From: a virus
Virus record (IMG/VR): IMGVR_UViG_3300045241_000089
Location: 1-45,964 of that record
Reading direction: 5' to 3' (one strand)
DNA: 45,964 nucleotides
The notes beneath the pieces are model-generated. The model made no database searches and was not told the DNA's origin. It saw only the letters and a list, made by a program, of their open reading frames with translations. The position numbers were made by a program, and so were the translations under genes. Positions 22,234 through 29,293 of this stretch are shown here, in pieces; position 1 is the first letter of the stretch; every line of letters starts with the position of its first letter.

Positions 22234-22239
22234 TAGGAT
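22234..22239 (+). promoter_or_regulatory. -10 box of GIY-YIG gene (leaderless)
   Basis: TAGGAT, then exactly 6 nt, then ATG 22246. No ribosome site before the ATG, so translation probably starts on a leaderless mRNA. Confidence 0.5.
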
Positions 22240-22245
22240 GGCTGA

Positions 22246-22707
22246 ATGCGGCGCATCCTGACCACCGAGCTGGCCCGGGACAAGGCGCTCACGGCAGCGC
22301 TTGAGCAGCCATACATCAACACGCTGACGTACTTCCTCCAGCCCGTAGAGCTAGATGGTCCAGTCAAGATCGGGACCACTACAGCGCTCATTGAGCGGAT
22401 GAAGGCATACCTCACGCACTCGCCGGTCCCGCTATATCTCGTTGGTCTCGTGGCAGACGACATCGAGACAGAAGTACAGAGCCTATTCTGGCCAGATCGG
22501 CTGCATGGCGAGTGGTTCAGGCACTCTCCAGAGCTCCAAGCCGTCCTAGAACGATTCGCATTGACCGACGATGGGCACATCGCAACAGCCGACGAGAGCC
22601 ACCGTGGGCTCACCGTTCAGCGGAAGAACACCAAAGCCGCCCATTCAGCTCGCCTCGCCTGCGCTAAGCGCTATAACATCTCGCCTGACGGTTATCTCAT
22701 CACATGA
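22246..22707 (+). CDS. GIY-YIG/MUG113-like protein
   Basis: 153 aa. Residues 25-105 follow the MUG113/T5orf172 branch of the GIY-YIG fold: TYFLQPVELDGPVKIGTTTA, ERMKAYLTH, PLYLVGLVADDIETEVQSLF, RLHGEWFRHSPELQAVLERF. KIG stands for the YIG half and E-x-x-x-Q...GEWF for the conserved Glu region. These proteins cut or bind DNA. It is on the plus strand alone, with its own -10 box, and its end overlaps the opposite 184-aa gene by 63 nt. A mobile or host-directed nuclease is likely. Confidence 0.7.
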   Translation: MRRILTTELARDKALTAALEQPYINTLTYFLQPVELDGPVKIGTTTALIERMKAYLTHSPVPLYLVGLVADDIETEVQSLFWPDRLHGEWFRHSPELQAVLERFALTDDGHIATADESHRGLTVQRKNTKAAHSARLACAKRYNISPDGYLIT

Positions 22708-23199
22708 GAGCATCCAGGCAATCTGACGGTTAGCTACACCTGCTGCGCGCATTCGACTAACTTCGCGTCGGCGTTGAGTCGTAGTTAGGCTCTCGGGGAG
22801 CGGCTTTCCATCCTCGAGCGACACTTTGGCCTTTTCCCTTGCTTTGCGGGCCATTTTGGGGGTCACGCGGCAATGGTTCGAGATGTCTTTGAGGCTCCAG
22901 CCGACACCTTCGGTCACGACCCGGTGTTCCAGCTGCTCCTGGGTCTCGAGTTCGACTTCGAGGGGTTTGGCCTTCCGGGTAGCCTCGAGTGCCTTAGAAG
23001 CCCCTGAGAGGACCTTAGAGCGGCTGCTGGCGTGTTCGTAGCGGTAGCGCCAGTAGTCGTGAGCCGGCTTTGAGGAACCAGGGGGTCTTCCGTAGGTTTT
23101 CTCGCCGCTGCTCGTGTTCGGCTCCCAGTTGACCGTTGTACCGTACTGGAACAGCTCCATTTCGGCGAGGATCTGGCGCATTTCGCAGTCTAGGCTCAT
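22645..23199 (-). CDS. Helix-turn-helix DNA-binding protein
   Basis: 184 aa, ATG 23199 overlaps the stop of the 18-aa gene (ATGA). Residues about 100-130 read GVGWSLKDISNHCRVTPKMA, a helix-turn-helix; a second helix pair follows (GVANRQIAWMLSCDEITVRR, also HTH-like). A regulator or replication-linked DNA binder is likely. It is the last gene of the early operon. Confidence 0.65.
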   Translation of the reverse strand: MSLDCEMRQILAEMELFQYGTTVNWEPNTSSGEKTYGRPPGSSKPAHDYWRYRYEHASSRSKVLSGASKALEATRKAKPLEVELETQEQLEHRVVTEGVGWSLKDISNHCRVTPKMARKAREKAKVSLEDGKPLPESLTTTQRRREVSRMRAAGVANRQIAWMLSCDEITVRRDVIALSAGEAS

Positions 23200-23252
23200 A
23201 ACGCAGAAACGCCCCGCAGGAGCTGGACGGCCTTGAGGTGGCGCTCAGGCAT
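23196..23252 (-). CDS. 18-aa micro-gene with GVSA end
   Basis: MPERHLKAVQLLRGVSAL. ATG 23252 overlaps the TGA of the 47-aa gene (TGATG) and its TGA overlaps the ATG of the 184-aa gene (ATGA), so it fits exactly between two genes. The last codons carry the repeated CGGGGCGTTTCTGCGT cassette. It may be a coding leftover or a coupling device. Confidence 0.5.
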   Translation of the reverse strand: MPERHLKAVQLLRGVSAL

Positions 23253-23395
23253 CAGCGTCCGGGTTTCCTGTCTCGGTGCTCACGCCAGGTCTTCCGCCGC
23301 CAGCACCGACCTCCGGTCAGCGGACTAATCCTTGGGTAGATCCTCCCATGACCGCGCCAGCTGATGACCAAATGGCCCCGCACGATCCGGATCAT
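23252..23395 (-). CDS. 47-aa basic protein
   Basis: ATG 23395 overlaps the TGA of the 42-aa membrane gene (ATGA). The start MIRIVRGHLVISWRGHGRIY is strand-like, the end very Arg-rich with one Cys. No family recognised. Confidence 0.5.
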   Translation of the reverse strand: MIRIVRGHLVISWRGHGRIYPRISPLTGGRCWRRKTWREHRDRKPGR

Positions 23396-23520
23396 CTCTC
23401 GTCCCCATCGAAGAACCAGCCGTAGATGAGGGCTACGCACCAGATTGTGCCGAGCAACGCTGCGAACAGCATCACTAAGAGGCCAACGAGGATGGCGGTG
23501 TCAATGATGATCTGACTCAC
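23392..23520 (-). CDS. 42-aa single-span membrane protein
   Basis: GTG 23520. SQIIIDTAILVGLLVMLFAA followed by LLGTIWCVALIYGWFF and an acidic end DGDER. One long or two short spans. Ends in ATGA with the next gene. The start region reads CTTCTGC-GTG, a partial copy of the GVSA cassette. The 55 bp upstream (23521-23575) contain nothing recognised. Confidence 0.6.
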   Translation of the reverse strand: MSQIIIDTAILVGLLVMLFAALLGTIWCVALIYGWFFDGDER

Positions 23521-23575
23521 GCAGAAGGTCCCACGCTTGGCCAGACATCTCAGCGGTCCCTCAAAGCCTTGGCCG

Positions 23576-23671
23576 TCAACCTATGGCCTTTGCAACAGCA
23601 GCAATGAGGACCACCCAGACCATGATGGATGCGAGGATCCAAGCGAAGAATCTCATCCCGGTCGTGTTCAC
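23576..23671 (-). CDS. 31-aa single-span membrane peptide
   Basis: GTG 23671 overlaps the TGA of the methyltransferase (GTGA). Core AWILASIMVWVVLIAAVAKA after a short polar start. Micro-gene with one TM helix; function unknown. Confidence 0.55.
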   Translation of the reverse strand: MNTTGMRFFAWILASIMVWVVLIAAVAKAIG

Positions 23672-24618
23672 GAGGGACCACCAGAAACGAGAGCGGAGTC
23701 GAACATCGAGGACGTGACGCCCGCCAACCGTCTCTCAGCGAGCGCGACGTACTCCGGGTTTAGCTCGATCCCGATAGCCTCGCGGCCGTTGGCAAGAGCA
23801 ACTTGGAGAGTCGTCCCGGCGCCGGCGAACGGGTCAAGCACGGTCCCGCCGCGCGGGCAGCTTGCGAGCACCATTGGCTCGATCAGCTTCGGTGGGAACG
23901 TGGCAAAGTGCGCGTCGGGGTAGGGCTGGGTGGCTACGGTCCAGACGGAACGCTTGTTTCGGCCGTCGCCGTTCCTGCCACCGTTCGTGCGGATCCCCAT
24001 GTGCGGCGACATGAGGCCACCCGACGGATCGGGCTTGTGGAGGACCAGCCGGGCATGATCACCACCCTGATCAGGCTCCCTAATCGCCACGCCGTCGTAG
24101 TAGTACCGCGCCGACTTCGACAGCAAGAACACCGTCTCGTGCGCCTTCGTCGGCCGGTCCGTCACCGACTCCGGCATCGGGTTCGGCTTCGCCCAGATGA
24201 TCTCCGAGCGCAGATACCAGCTGTCAGCACGGAGGGCGAAGGCAACCATCCAGGGGATACCGATTAGATCCTTGCCCTTGAGTCCCGTCTGCTTCCGCCG
24301 GCGGCCTATACCCGTCTCGCCATGCAGCGCAGTCACATGCTTGCCGCCAGATGATCCGCCCCACTTCGCATCGTTCGCATAACTGTCCCCGAGATTCAGC
24401 CAGAGCGTCCCCTCATCCCGCAGCACCCGTTTGACCTCGCGGAACACTTCGACCAGTCGCCTCACGTATTCGTTGGGATCGGACTCAAGCCCTATTTGCC
24501 CATCCATCCCGTAATCCCTAAGACCAAAATACGGCGGCGACGTAATACAGCATTGGACGCTACAGGACGCCATCTCGCCTAGGCGGGTCAGCGCGTTGCC
24601 TTCAAGAATCTCGCCCAT
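23668..24618 (-). CDS. DNA methyltransferase, N4-C/N6-A type
   Basis: 316 aa from ATG 24618, which overlaps the upstream TGA (TGATG); GTG 24621 is also possible. Catalytic SPPY at 27-30 at the start (beta class order), followed by LNLGDSYAND, WYLRSEIIWAKPNPMPESV and, at the C-terminus, LDPFAGAGTTLQ (264-270) for SAM and AIGIELNPEY. SPPY points to N4-cytosine, though N6-adenine is not excluded. It modifies phage DNA, probably against host restriction. No partner nuclease is seen next to it, so it is likely a solo enzyme. Phage early operon, cotranscribed with small membrane genes. Confidence 0.88.
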   Translation of the reverse strand: MGEILEGNALTRLGEMASCSVQCCITSPPYFGLRDYGMDGQIGLESDPNEYVRRLVEVFREVKRVLRDEGTLWLNLGDSYANDAKWGGSSGGKHVTALHGETGIGRRRKQTGLKGKDLIGIPWMVAFALRADSWYLRSEIIWAKPNPMPESVTDRPTKAHETVFLLSKSARYYYDGVAIREPDQGGDHARLVLHKPDPSGGLMSPHMGIRTNGGRNGDGRNKRSVWTVATQPYPDAHFATFPPKLIEPMVLASCPRGGTVLDPFAGAGTTLQVALANGREAIGIELNPEYVALAERRLAGVTSSMFDSALVSGGPS

Positions 24619-24803
24619 CACGCAGAAACGCCCCGCAGGATCGCAAGGGCCTGCCAGCCTTTGATAAAACCGTCCTGCCGATCTCCGGGGTACCAGAGCC
24701 CAGCATCCATGAGCGCCTGCCCCAGCTCGCTGTCCAATGCCACGGTTAGCTCATCCTGCCTGTGCTTCCATTCCCGTAGCTTGTCCAACTCTTCGTCGCC
24801 CAT
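24618..24803 (-). CDS. 61-aa protein with GVSA end
   Basis: ATG 24803 overlaps the TGA of the 19-aa gene. Acidic helical start (DEELDKLREWKHRQDELTVA) then DAGLWYPGDRQDGFIKGWQA and the end ILRGVSA. The last codons hold the CGGGGCGTTTCTGCGT cassette and its TGA overlaps the methyltransferase start. Not recognised. Confidence 0.6.
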   Translation of the reverse strand: MGDEELDKLREWKHRQDELTVALDSELGQALMDAGLWYPGDRQDGFIKGWQALAILRGVSA

Positions 24804-24862
24804 CACGCAGAAACGCCTCCCGCCCGGTTGTAAAAACGCATCGGGTCGTCCCGCTCACTCAT
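24803..24862 (-). CDS. 19-aa micro-gene with GVSA end
   Basis: MSERDDPMRFYNRAGGVSA. ATG 24862 overlaps the end of the 125-aa gene by 8 nt and its TGA overlaps the next ATG (TGATG). It resembles the 18-aa gene at 23196 in start (MxER) and end (GVSA). Confidence 0.45.
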   Translation of the reverse strand: MSERDDPMRFYNRAGGVSA

Positions 24863-25232
24863 GTTTGGTGTCCCCACGGACGGGAGGGGCGAGAGCGGCG
24901 AGGAACGGCTGGACGCGATTCTTCACATGGTCGTACATCTCAGGCACATGGAGGCTGCCCACCACGAAACCACGTAGCAACCCTTCAGCTTCGCCTAACC
25001 GCTTCCGTAGCCTTTCGGCCTCGGACTCGGCAGCCACGTTGGGCGGTGTCTGACGCAATTGCAGGTTCTCCCGCTCAACGGCCTTCATGCGGCCCGTTCC
25101 GTCGCGGATAGCGAACTCCATCCGCCGCAAGCGTTCGGCGGCCTCGAACTCTCCCGCCTCAATAGCACGCTCCTTCGAGTTCCTTAGAAACTCCTGCGCC
25201 TCGCCTAGCGTCGCTTCACGTCCGTCGCTCAT
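24855..25232 (-). CDS. Coiled-coil protein, unknown
   Basis: 125 aa, ATGA overlap at the start. Long charged helices (EAQEFLRNSKERAIEAGEFE, RMKAVERENLQLRQ, SEAERLRKRLGEAEGLLRGF). A coiled coil over residues 10-90 is clear. No family recognised. Confidence 0.6.
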   Translation of the reverse strand: MSDGREATLGEAQEFLRNSKERAIEAGEFEAAERLRRMEFAIRDGTGRMKAVERENLQLRQTPPNVAAESEAERLRKRLGEAEGLLRGFVVGSLHVPEMYDHVKNRVQPFLAALAPPVRGDTKHE

Positions 25233-25564
25233 GGTTCCCCCTCCGCAGAAGTAGCATCTCCGGCGTGTGGACTAGCGGGACCGGAGATGCCTCGGGCCGC
25301 TATCCCGCCTTCACGGCCACCACTTCGCTGCTCAGACGCGACTGAGCGATCGGCCTTTTTCAAGGGCCAGCGAAGACTGTTCCATCGCGGCGTCTCGCTT
25401 TTGGCAACAGACTCGACGGCAGCGAGGACGGCACGGACCTCCCGCAGATAGATGTCTCGCGTGTGCGACGTCACGCCGTCCCAAGTGGACAGCGGGTGGC
25501 GCTCCTTCAACAATGCTGCGGCTCCGCGCTCTACGGCCTGCTCGGGACGGTCAGGAGGAGTCAC
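25229..25564 (-). CDS. Small early protein, unknown
   Basis: 111 aa from GTG 25564 (GTGA overlap). Opens TPPDRPEQAVERGAAALLKE and continues RHPLSTWDGVTSHTRDIYLR, a type of short protein known from actinophages (a helix with ERAAxAL then W-x-x-x...R). C-terminal half disordered. Its first codons carry an 18-bp repeat also found at 25720. Confidence 0.55.
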   Translation of the reverse strand: MTPPDRPEQAVERGAAALLKERHPLSTWDGVTSHTRDIYLREVRAVLAAVESVAKSETPRWNSLRWPLKKADRSVASEQRSGGREGGIAARGISGPASPHAGDATSAEGEP

Positions 25565-25752
25565 GAGGGCACCTGCGCTTCAGGACGGGAGGGCACCACA
25601 AGGCACTTGGAGCAGACCGGATACTGGCTCCCGTCTCGCCGCTGGACTTGGATCACGGCAGGCCAGCACCCACACTTCGAGCAATCGGGATAGCGCAGAT
25701 TCGCGGGCAGGTTTTCCCGGTCAGGAGGAGTCACGCTCTCACCGGAGGTCAT
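25561..25752 (-). CDS. 63-aa zinc-ribbon-like protein
   Basis: ATG 25752 (ATGA overlap). CSKCGCWPAVIQVQRRDGSQ then YPVCSKC: two CxxC pairs about 20 residues apart, a zinc ribbon. Residues 7-12 (VTPPDR) repeat the opening of the 111-aa protein. Likely nucleic acid or protein binding. Confidence 0.6.
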   Translation of the reverse strand: MTSGESVTPPDRENLPANLRYPDCSKCGCWPAVIQVQRRDGSQYPVCSKCLVVPSRPEAQVPS

Positions 25753-26021
25753 CGGTAGCTCCGACCGAAGAACTCTCGGGCGAGCACATCGCCGCGCAGG
25801 AGACTCCAGCGATCACGTCCCGCGAGATGCTGACCGCAGCAGGAGCAACGGTGGCTCATGTCGAGCGTGAGCACGAGGGCGAGATCGTCGCGCCAGAGCC
25901 AAACCATCTCGCCGTCCTCCGTCTGCCAGCTCTCGATTAGCTCCGCGTACTGAAACAGCGGCCCGATTACGGACGGTTCCATAGTGGCCTCCGGGGTGTC
26001 GCTTTGCCCTGTGTCCGTCAT
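25749..26021 (-). CDS. 90-aa protein with Cys pair, unknown
   Basis: ATGA overlap at both ends. Acidic start, then LIESWQTEDGEMVWLWRDDL and SHRCSCCGQHLAGRD. The CSCCGQ motif may bind metal. Not recognised. Confidence 0.55.
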   Translation of the reverse strand: MTDTGQSDTPEATMEPSVIGPLFQYAELIESWQTEDGEMVWLWRDDLALVLTLDMSHRCSCCGQHLAGRDRWSLLRGDVLAREFFGRSYR

Positions 26022-26209
26022 CGGCTGCTCCCTCCCAGCTTGGTTTGCTTGCCGAACGTGACCCCGTCCTTAGCTTTGAGGGGCGCCGCTTGGATTCTCG
26101 CTGCCCGTTCGTCGTTTAGCCTTCTCGCCTCGGCCTGGGCAGGAGTGAGGCCTGTCTTGCGGGCTTCTGCGGCTTCCAACATCGCTTTGAGGGGGTCAGT
26201 CTGGGTCAA
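26018..26209 (-). CDS. 63-aa basic protein
   Basis: TTG 26209 is chosen because it follows GAGGGGG at a good distance and limits overlap with the upstream gene to 14 nt; the longer frame to 26260 lies inside that gene. TQTDPLKAMLEAAEARKTGL then a Lys/Arg-rich tail. Unknown. Confidence 0.5.
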   Translation of the reverse strand: MTQTDPLKAMLEAAEARKTGLTPAQAEARRLNDERAARIQAAPLKAKDGVTFGKQTKLGGSSR

Positions 26210-26477
26210 TGGTTTCCCCCTCGCCAGATATGTCCTGCAACTGCTTCTTCGCAATCTCAATCACGCCAAGCATCTCCCACATCGACAAGCCCCCTCCAAG
26301 CACCCTAGTTTCGTAGTGCGGCCGAGGGTCATCATCTGGCGACCGCTGGAGCGCAACAATGCTCACGAAGCCAAGCAGCTCCGAATCGGGATCCTTCTCG
26401 TCAACGCGATCCAGCTGTTTGCTGATCTCTTCGAGAAACTTAGCCCGTCCAAAAGATAGCTCAGTCTGTCCCGCCAT
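26196..26477 (-). CDS. 93-aa protein, unknown
   Basis: KFLEEISKQLDRVDEKDPDS then LLGFVSIVALQRS and LSMWEMLGVIEIAKKQLQDI. Alpha/beta composition, no motif known to me. Overlaps neighbours by 17 nt upstream and 14 nt downstream. Confidence 0.55.
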   Translation of the reverse strand: MAGQTELSFGRAKFLEEISKQLDRVDEKDPDSELLGFVSIVALQRSPDDDPRPHYETRVLGGGLSMWEMLGVIEIAKKQLQDISGEGETIDPD

Positions 26478-26700
26478 ACCCGACCTCCCTCAACCTCCTA
26501 AGAGCCGTCCGCTCTTCATCCAACTGGCGGACAAGCCGTTGCTCCCTCGTCTCAATAGCGGCCTCTAGGGACTCGTCTGAACGGCAGGCCTTGAGGATCG
26601 ATGCGAGACCGCGAGCGACAGAGTAGCCGTCGGCTGCATCCCAAACACCGAGCCGCCACGCACGGTACATTTCTTCCTCGTATTGGCTCAGCTGCACCAT
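26461..26700 (-). CDS. 79-aa helical protein, unknown
   Basis: Start ATG 26700 lies 13 nt inside the end of the 58-aa gene. QYEEEMYRAWRLGVWDAADG then ARGLASILKACRSDESLEAA and a charged helix (TREQRLVRQLDEERTALRRL). Unknown early protein. Confidence 0.55.
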   Translation of the reverse strand: MVQLSQYEEEMYRAWRLGVWDAADGYSVARGLASILKACRSDESLEAAIETREQRLVRQLDEERTALRRLREVGYGGTD

Positions 26701-26864
26701 GATCTCCGGGGATTGAGGGGCCTCGAGAGGATGCCTAACGACTCGCCAACGGATTCGTGGCGTTCGTTCTGGAGGCGGCCAAGATCCCTCTCAAGCTCGA
26801 ACCGTTCATCGTCCAGATCGAGCAGACGCGCTTCGATAGCTAGTTCATCGTCTCGGAGGGTCAC
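26688..26864 (-). CDS. 58-aa coiled-coil protein
   Basis: GTG 26864 overlaps the TGA of the 215-aa gene (GTGA). Heptad-like acidic helix: LAIEARLLDLDDERFELERD, LGRLQNERHES. Composition and overlap support a real gene in a slot that otherwise would be an unusual 161-bp gap. Confidence 0.6.
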   Translation of the reverse strand: MTLRDDELAIEARLLDLDDERFELERDLGRLQNERHESVGESLGILSRPLNPRRSWCS

Positions 26865-27508
26865 AGGCCCACCTGCGTCGGGTCGATGCCAAGAGCATCC
26901 ACCATTTTTAGGGCCGTGCTGTGGTGCATCGTCGTCTGGAAACCAGCATCACGGTCAGCCATCATCCCCAGCTTACGCTTCACCCAGGACGTGTTTTTGG
27001 CCCCCTTCTCGCCGAAGATCTGCTGGCCCAGTTCGCTCCACGTAGCGCCCTCCGCGATCATGCGCTCAACAGCTTCTCTGAGGGGCTGCACGGGGACTTC
27101 GTGGAGTTCTTCGGGCGGCAGGGGCGTCCGCACGGGCAACGGGCGGATGTCCTCGAGGTCGCGGCCTTCGCGCTCCGCTTTGATCCTGTGGCCGATCCGA
27201 CGGGACTCGTTGAGCCGCGCATGACGCACCGGATCAGCTTTGACGGCCTCACGGTAGGCTTTCTGCTGGGCTTTGAGCTTCTCACGACGCTTCGCGCGGC
27301 TGCGTTTCTGCTGCTCAAGGCGCTTCTCGCGGGGCGGCACCGCATAACGGCCTTCCGCGTAGGCTTGGCGGTGTTCGGCGTTCCGACAATCCTTGCAGAT
27401 GCCTTCCTTGAAACGGTCCGCGCGCTTCCACTCATCGCACCTTGAGCAGCGGATTTCCTTGCCGACACCCTGCTTGCGACGGGTTCTGTCCTTGATCCTC
27501 GGTGCCAT
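26861..27508 (-). CDS. Zinc-ribbon plus HTH DNA-binding protein
   Basis: 215 aa. N-terminal zinc ribbon IRCSRCDEWKRADRFKEGIC then KDC (CxxC 12 CxxC), a long basic linker, and a C-terminal helical domain EGATWSELGQQIFGEKGAKN, TSWVKRKLGMM, ALKMVDALGIDP that looks like an HTH. A transcription or replication regulator of the early operon is plausible. Confidence 0.65.
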   Translation of the reverse strand: MAPRIKDRTRRKQGVGKEIRCSRCDEWKRADRFKEGICKDCRNAEHRQAYAEGRYAVPPREKRLEQQKRSRAKRREKLKAQQKAYREAVKADPVRHARLNESRRIGHRIKAEREGRDLEDIRPLPVRTPLPPEELHEVPVQPLREAVERMIAEGATWSELGQQIFGEKGAKNTSWVKRKLGMMADRDAGFQTTMHHSTALKMVDALGIDPTQVGL

Positions 27509-27512
27509 CCCA

Positions 27513-27719
27513 TTAGCGTCCGTGGTTTGGCCCCATGTTCGGGCGGTAAGGAAGGTCGAGTCCCGCCTTCCTAGCCCTGGACATCTGGACCTCCAGCTGC
27601 TTCTCCGACCAGTTCATCCGTTTCTGGAGTTCCTTCCAGTCGCAGCCTTGGTTCCATAGGTCCTCTAGTTGCGCCCACTTCTTCATCTTGGCCGCTTTCT
27701 GCTCCTTGCTAGGCGGCAT
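27513..27719 (-). CDS. 68-aa HTH-like protein
   Basis: ATG 27719 lies 11 nt inside the upstream gene. MPPSKEQKAAKMKKWAQLED then LWNQGCDWKELQKRMNWSEK, a short helix-turn-helix pattern, and SRARKAGLDLPYRP. The first codons (TGCCGCCTAGCAA) repeat those of the upstream gene. Confidence 0.6.
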   Translation of the reverse strand: MPPSKEQKAAKMKKWAQLEDLWNQGCDWKELQKRMNWSEKQLEVQMSRARKAGLDLPYRPNMGPNHGR

Positions 27720-27900
27720 TGAGGATGCGATCAAGGCTGATTAGAAGATCCTGCGTATCTTCGCTCGTCAGGAGCGCCGTTTCCACCCTCGCCCTGATCT
27801 CTTCGTTCCCGTCTAGGCGCCCACGAGAACGAGCAGCCCGCAAAGCGCGGGAAGCCAACGAATGCTCATCCTCGATCGTCTTAGGTTTGCTAGGCGGCAC
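27709..27900 (-). CDS. 63-aa protein, unknown
   Basis: GTG 27900. Opens PPSKPKTIEDEHSLASRALR, charged and helical. Shares the MPPSK start codons with the next gene. The 12-nt gap upstream is one of few in this operon. Confidence 0.5.
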   Translation of the reverse strand: MPPSKPKTIEDEHSLASRALRAARSRGRLDGNEEIRARVETALLTSEDTQDLLISLDRILNAA

Positions 27901-27912
27901 GGTCAGAACCTA

Positions 27913-28278
27913 TCACGATGCGTTAGGGCGATCAAGGGGAGGCCAATCGCTCTCAAGGAGGATGCGGCATTCGCCTCGCGGGGGCCAGTGCCAGAGCTCC
28001 GCGACCCCTCCTGTTTGGGCGGCGAGAGAGGCCAGTTCCCTGCGTTCTGCAGGCCTGAAGTTCGCATAGGGGCCGGATCTATCAGTCTTGACCTGGATGA
28101 GCCTTAGATAGCGATACTTCAGTGGCTTTGGGTTCTCGCCGTTGGGCTGATATGCCCTCGCCGCCCACAAATCCGCACAGCCGTGACTACCCGCGCCCCT
28201 CGTCACGGCCCAGCCTTCCGATTCCAGAAGCTTTCTGACCTGTCTCTCACGGGCCGAGCCTCGGCTACTTGTGCTCAC
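27913..28278 (-). CDS. Holliday-junction-resolvase-like (Hjc/VRR-type) nuclease
   Basis: 121 aa from GTG 28278 (GTGA). PD-(D/E)XK order: SRGSARERQVRKLLESEGWA with the first Glu, VTRGAGSHGCADLWAA with Asp, then RLIQVKTDRSGPYA (Q-V-K in place of E-x-K). SAGSHG-x-x-DL and IQVK are typical of archaeal-type Hjc proteins found in actinophages. It likely resolves branched DNA in phage recombination and fits the ERF, RecB-like and SSB genes nearby. Confidence 0.7.
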   Translation of the reverse strand: MSTSSRGSARERQVRKLLESEGWAVTRGAGSHGCADLWAARAYQPNGENPKPLKYRYLRLIQVKTDRSGPYANFRPAERRELASLAAQTGGVAELWHWPPRGECRILLESDWPPLDRPNAS

Positions 28279-28442
28279 CAGCCAAGCTCCTGCTTGGTCT
28301 TCTCAACATCTCGAGCAACGCGAGCCATCTGCGCGGGCTGCCAATACCAGGCTCTGAGGATGGGCAGGCTCCGCAACCGCATAGGTACCCACTCGAGAAT
28401 CCGAGCACCCCTTCGACCAACGATGATCGGTTCGACCCTCAT
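28275..28442 (-). CDS. 55-aa basic protein
   Basis: ATG 28442 chosen for the ATGA overlap; the longer frame to 28571 lies inside the next gene. RVEPIIVGRRGARILEWVPM, then LPILRAWYWQPAQMARVARD. Not recognised. Confidence 0.55.
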   Translation of the reverse strand: MRVEPIIVGRRGARILEWVPMRLRSLPILRAWYWQPAQMARVARDVEKTKQELGW

Positions 28443-28882
28443 GGCATCCCTCTCGGCGACTTCCAGTCCCTCGGGCATTTGGCGATGCAGCGTTCCAGGT
28501 TCTTCTGCGACTCGAACACGTCCTCCCAGAGGGTCAAGCCCTTCTCGCGCCTCCAATCGTCCGAGAGGCACCCAGAAATAGCTCTCAGGGCACGTTCTAG
28601 GCCGTCAGGCTGTTCGAGCAGGCGCTTGATCATGCGGAACCTCGGCGCCGTCCATTCCGCACGGGGATGGTTCGCAGCCCGCTGCCAGTATTTGAAGGTT
28701 CTCAGAGCTAGGGGCCATAGGGGATCCTCACGGGCTTCCTGCTCCACGTCCCGCTCAAGGTTCGCGTAACGGGTCCGCCAAGCCCTGATCTCCTTCTCGG
28801 CGCCCGAGAGCTGCCGGTGTAGCTCGTCGTTTTCGGCTTCGAGGGCCTGGGTGATCGGGATGACCTTGGCATGGTCAGGCAT
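28439..28882 (-). CDS. Replication-organiser-like protein
   Basis: 147 aa. The first half is a coiled coil (QALEAENDELHRQLSGAEKE). The second half, LRTFKYWQRAANHPRAEWTA, FRMIKRLLEQPDGLERALRA, ISGCLSDDWRREKGLTLWED, matches the F-x-Y-W...H-x-R-A...R-x-x-x-I...L-x-x-A-I-x-G...dd pattern of the C-terminal domain in actinophage replication initiation proteins. It probably binds or loads at the phage origin. The N-terminal DNA-binding part of longer relatives is missing. Confidence 0.55.
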   Translation of the reverse strand: MPDHAKVIPITQALEAENDELHRQLSGAEKEIRAWRTRYANLERDVEQEAREDPLWPLALRTFKYWQRAANHPRAEWTAPRFRMIKRLLEQPDGLERALRAISGCLSDDWRREKGLTLWEDVFESQKNLERCIAKCPRDWKSPRGMP

Positions 28883-28900
28883 TGAGAGAGGCGGTTTCTG

Positions 28901-29284
28901 TCAAGACTCGGAGTGAGTAGCGGATTTAGCGGCCGTGAGGGCAGCGCGCCCCTTATTGCAACCCAAATACCATTCCTCGTCCGTCTGATTGTCGATAAGG
29001 AGGTCTAGGGCCTCTACCGCCATCCTCAGTGCATCCCCTAGGCGGTTGTTCTTAGCTTCAACACGCCCAAGCTCCGCTTCTGATTCGTGAAGCTGTTCCC
29101 GTGAGATCCGCGTGACCTTCGTAGCCGTGATCGCAGCGGATCGATCAGCATTCCGCTCAGCCCTAAGCTCATCGCGTTCCAAAATAAGCTCGTCCCGTTC
29201 GCTCAGCGCTTCGCTAAGTTCTCGCTGAGCCATTGACAGCGCATCCATGTGCTCTTGGAGCATCTGTAGATCCCGGCTAGTCAT
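28901..29284 (-). CDS. Coiled-coil protein, unknown
   Basis: 127 aa. LQEHMDALSMAQRELSEALS, then heptads through residue 85, and a C-terminal part with WYLGCNKGRAALTAAKSATH. No family known to me. Starts 10 nt after the TAA of the 44-aa gene. Confidence 0.6.
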   Translation of the reverse strand: MTSRDLQMLQEHMDALSMAQRELSEALSERDELILERDELRAERNADRSAAITATKVTRISREQLHESEAELGRVEAKNNRLGDALRMAVEALDLLIDNQTDEEWYLGCNKGRAALTAAKSATHSES

Positions 29285-29293
29285 TGTCGTCCA

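Noticed and set aside
23252-24806. CRISPR-like reading of the repeated GCGTTTCTGCGT motif
   Set aside because: Copies are at uneven distances, only about 15 bp long, and each sits on a gene joint; no spacers or Cas genes are seen.
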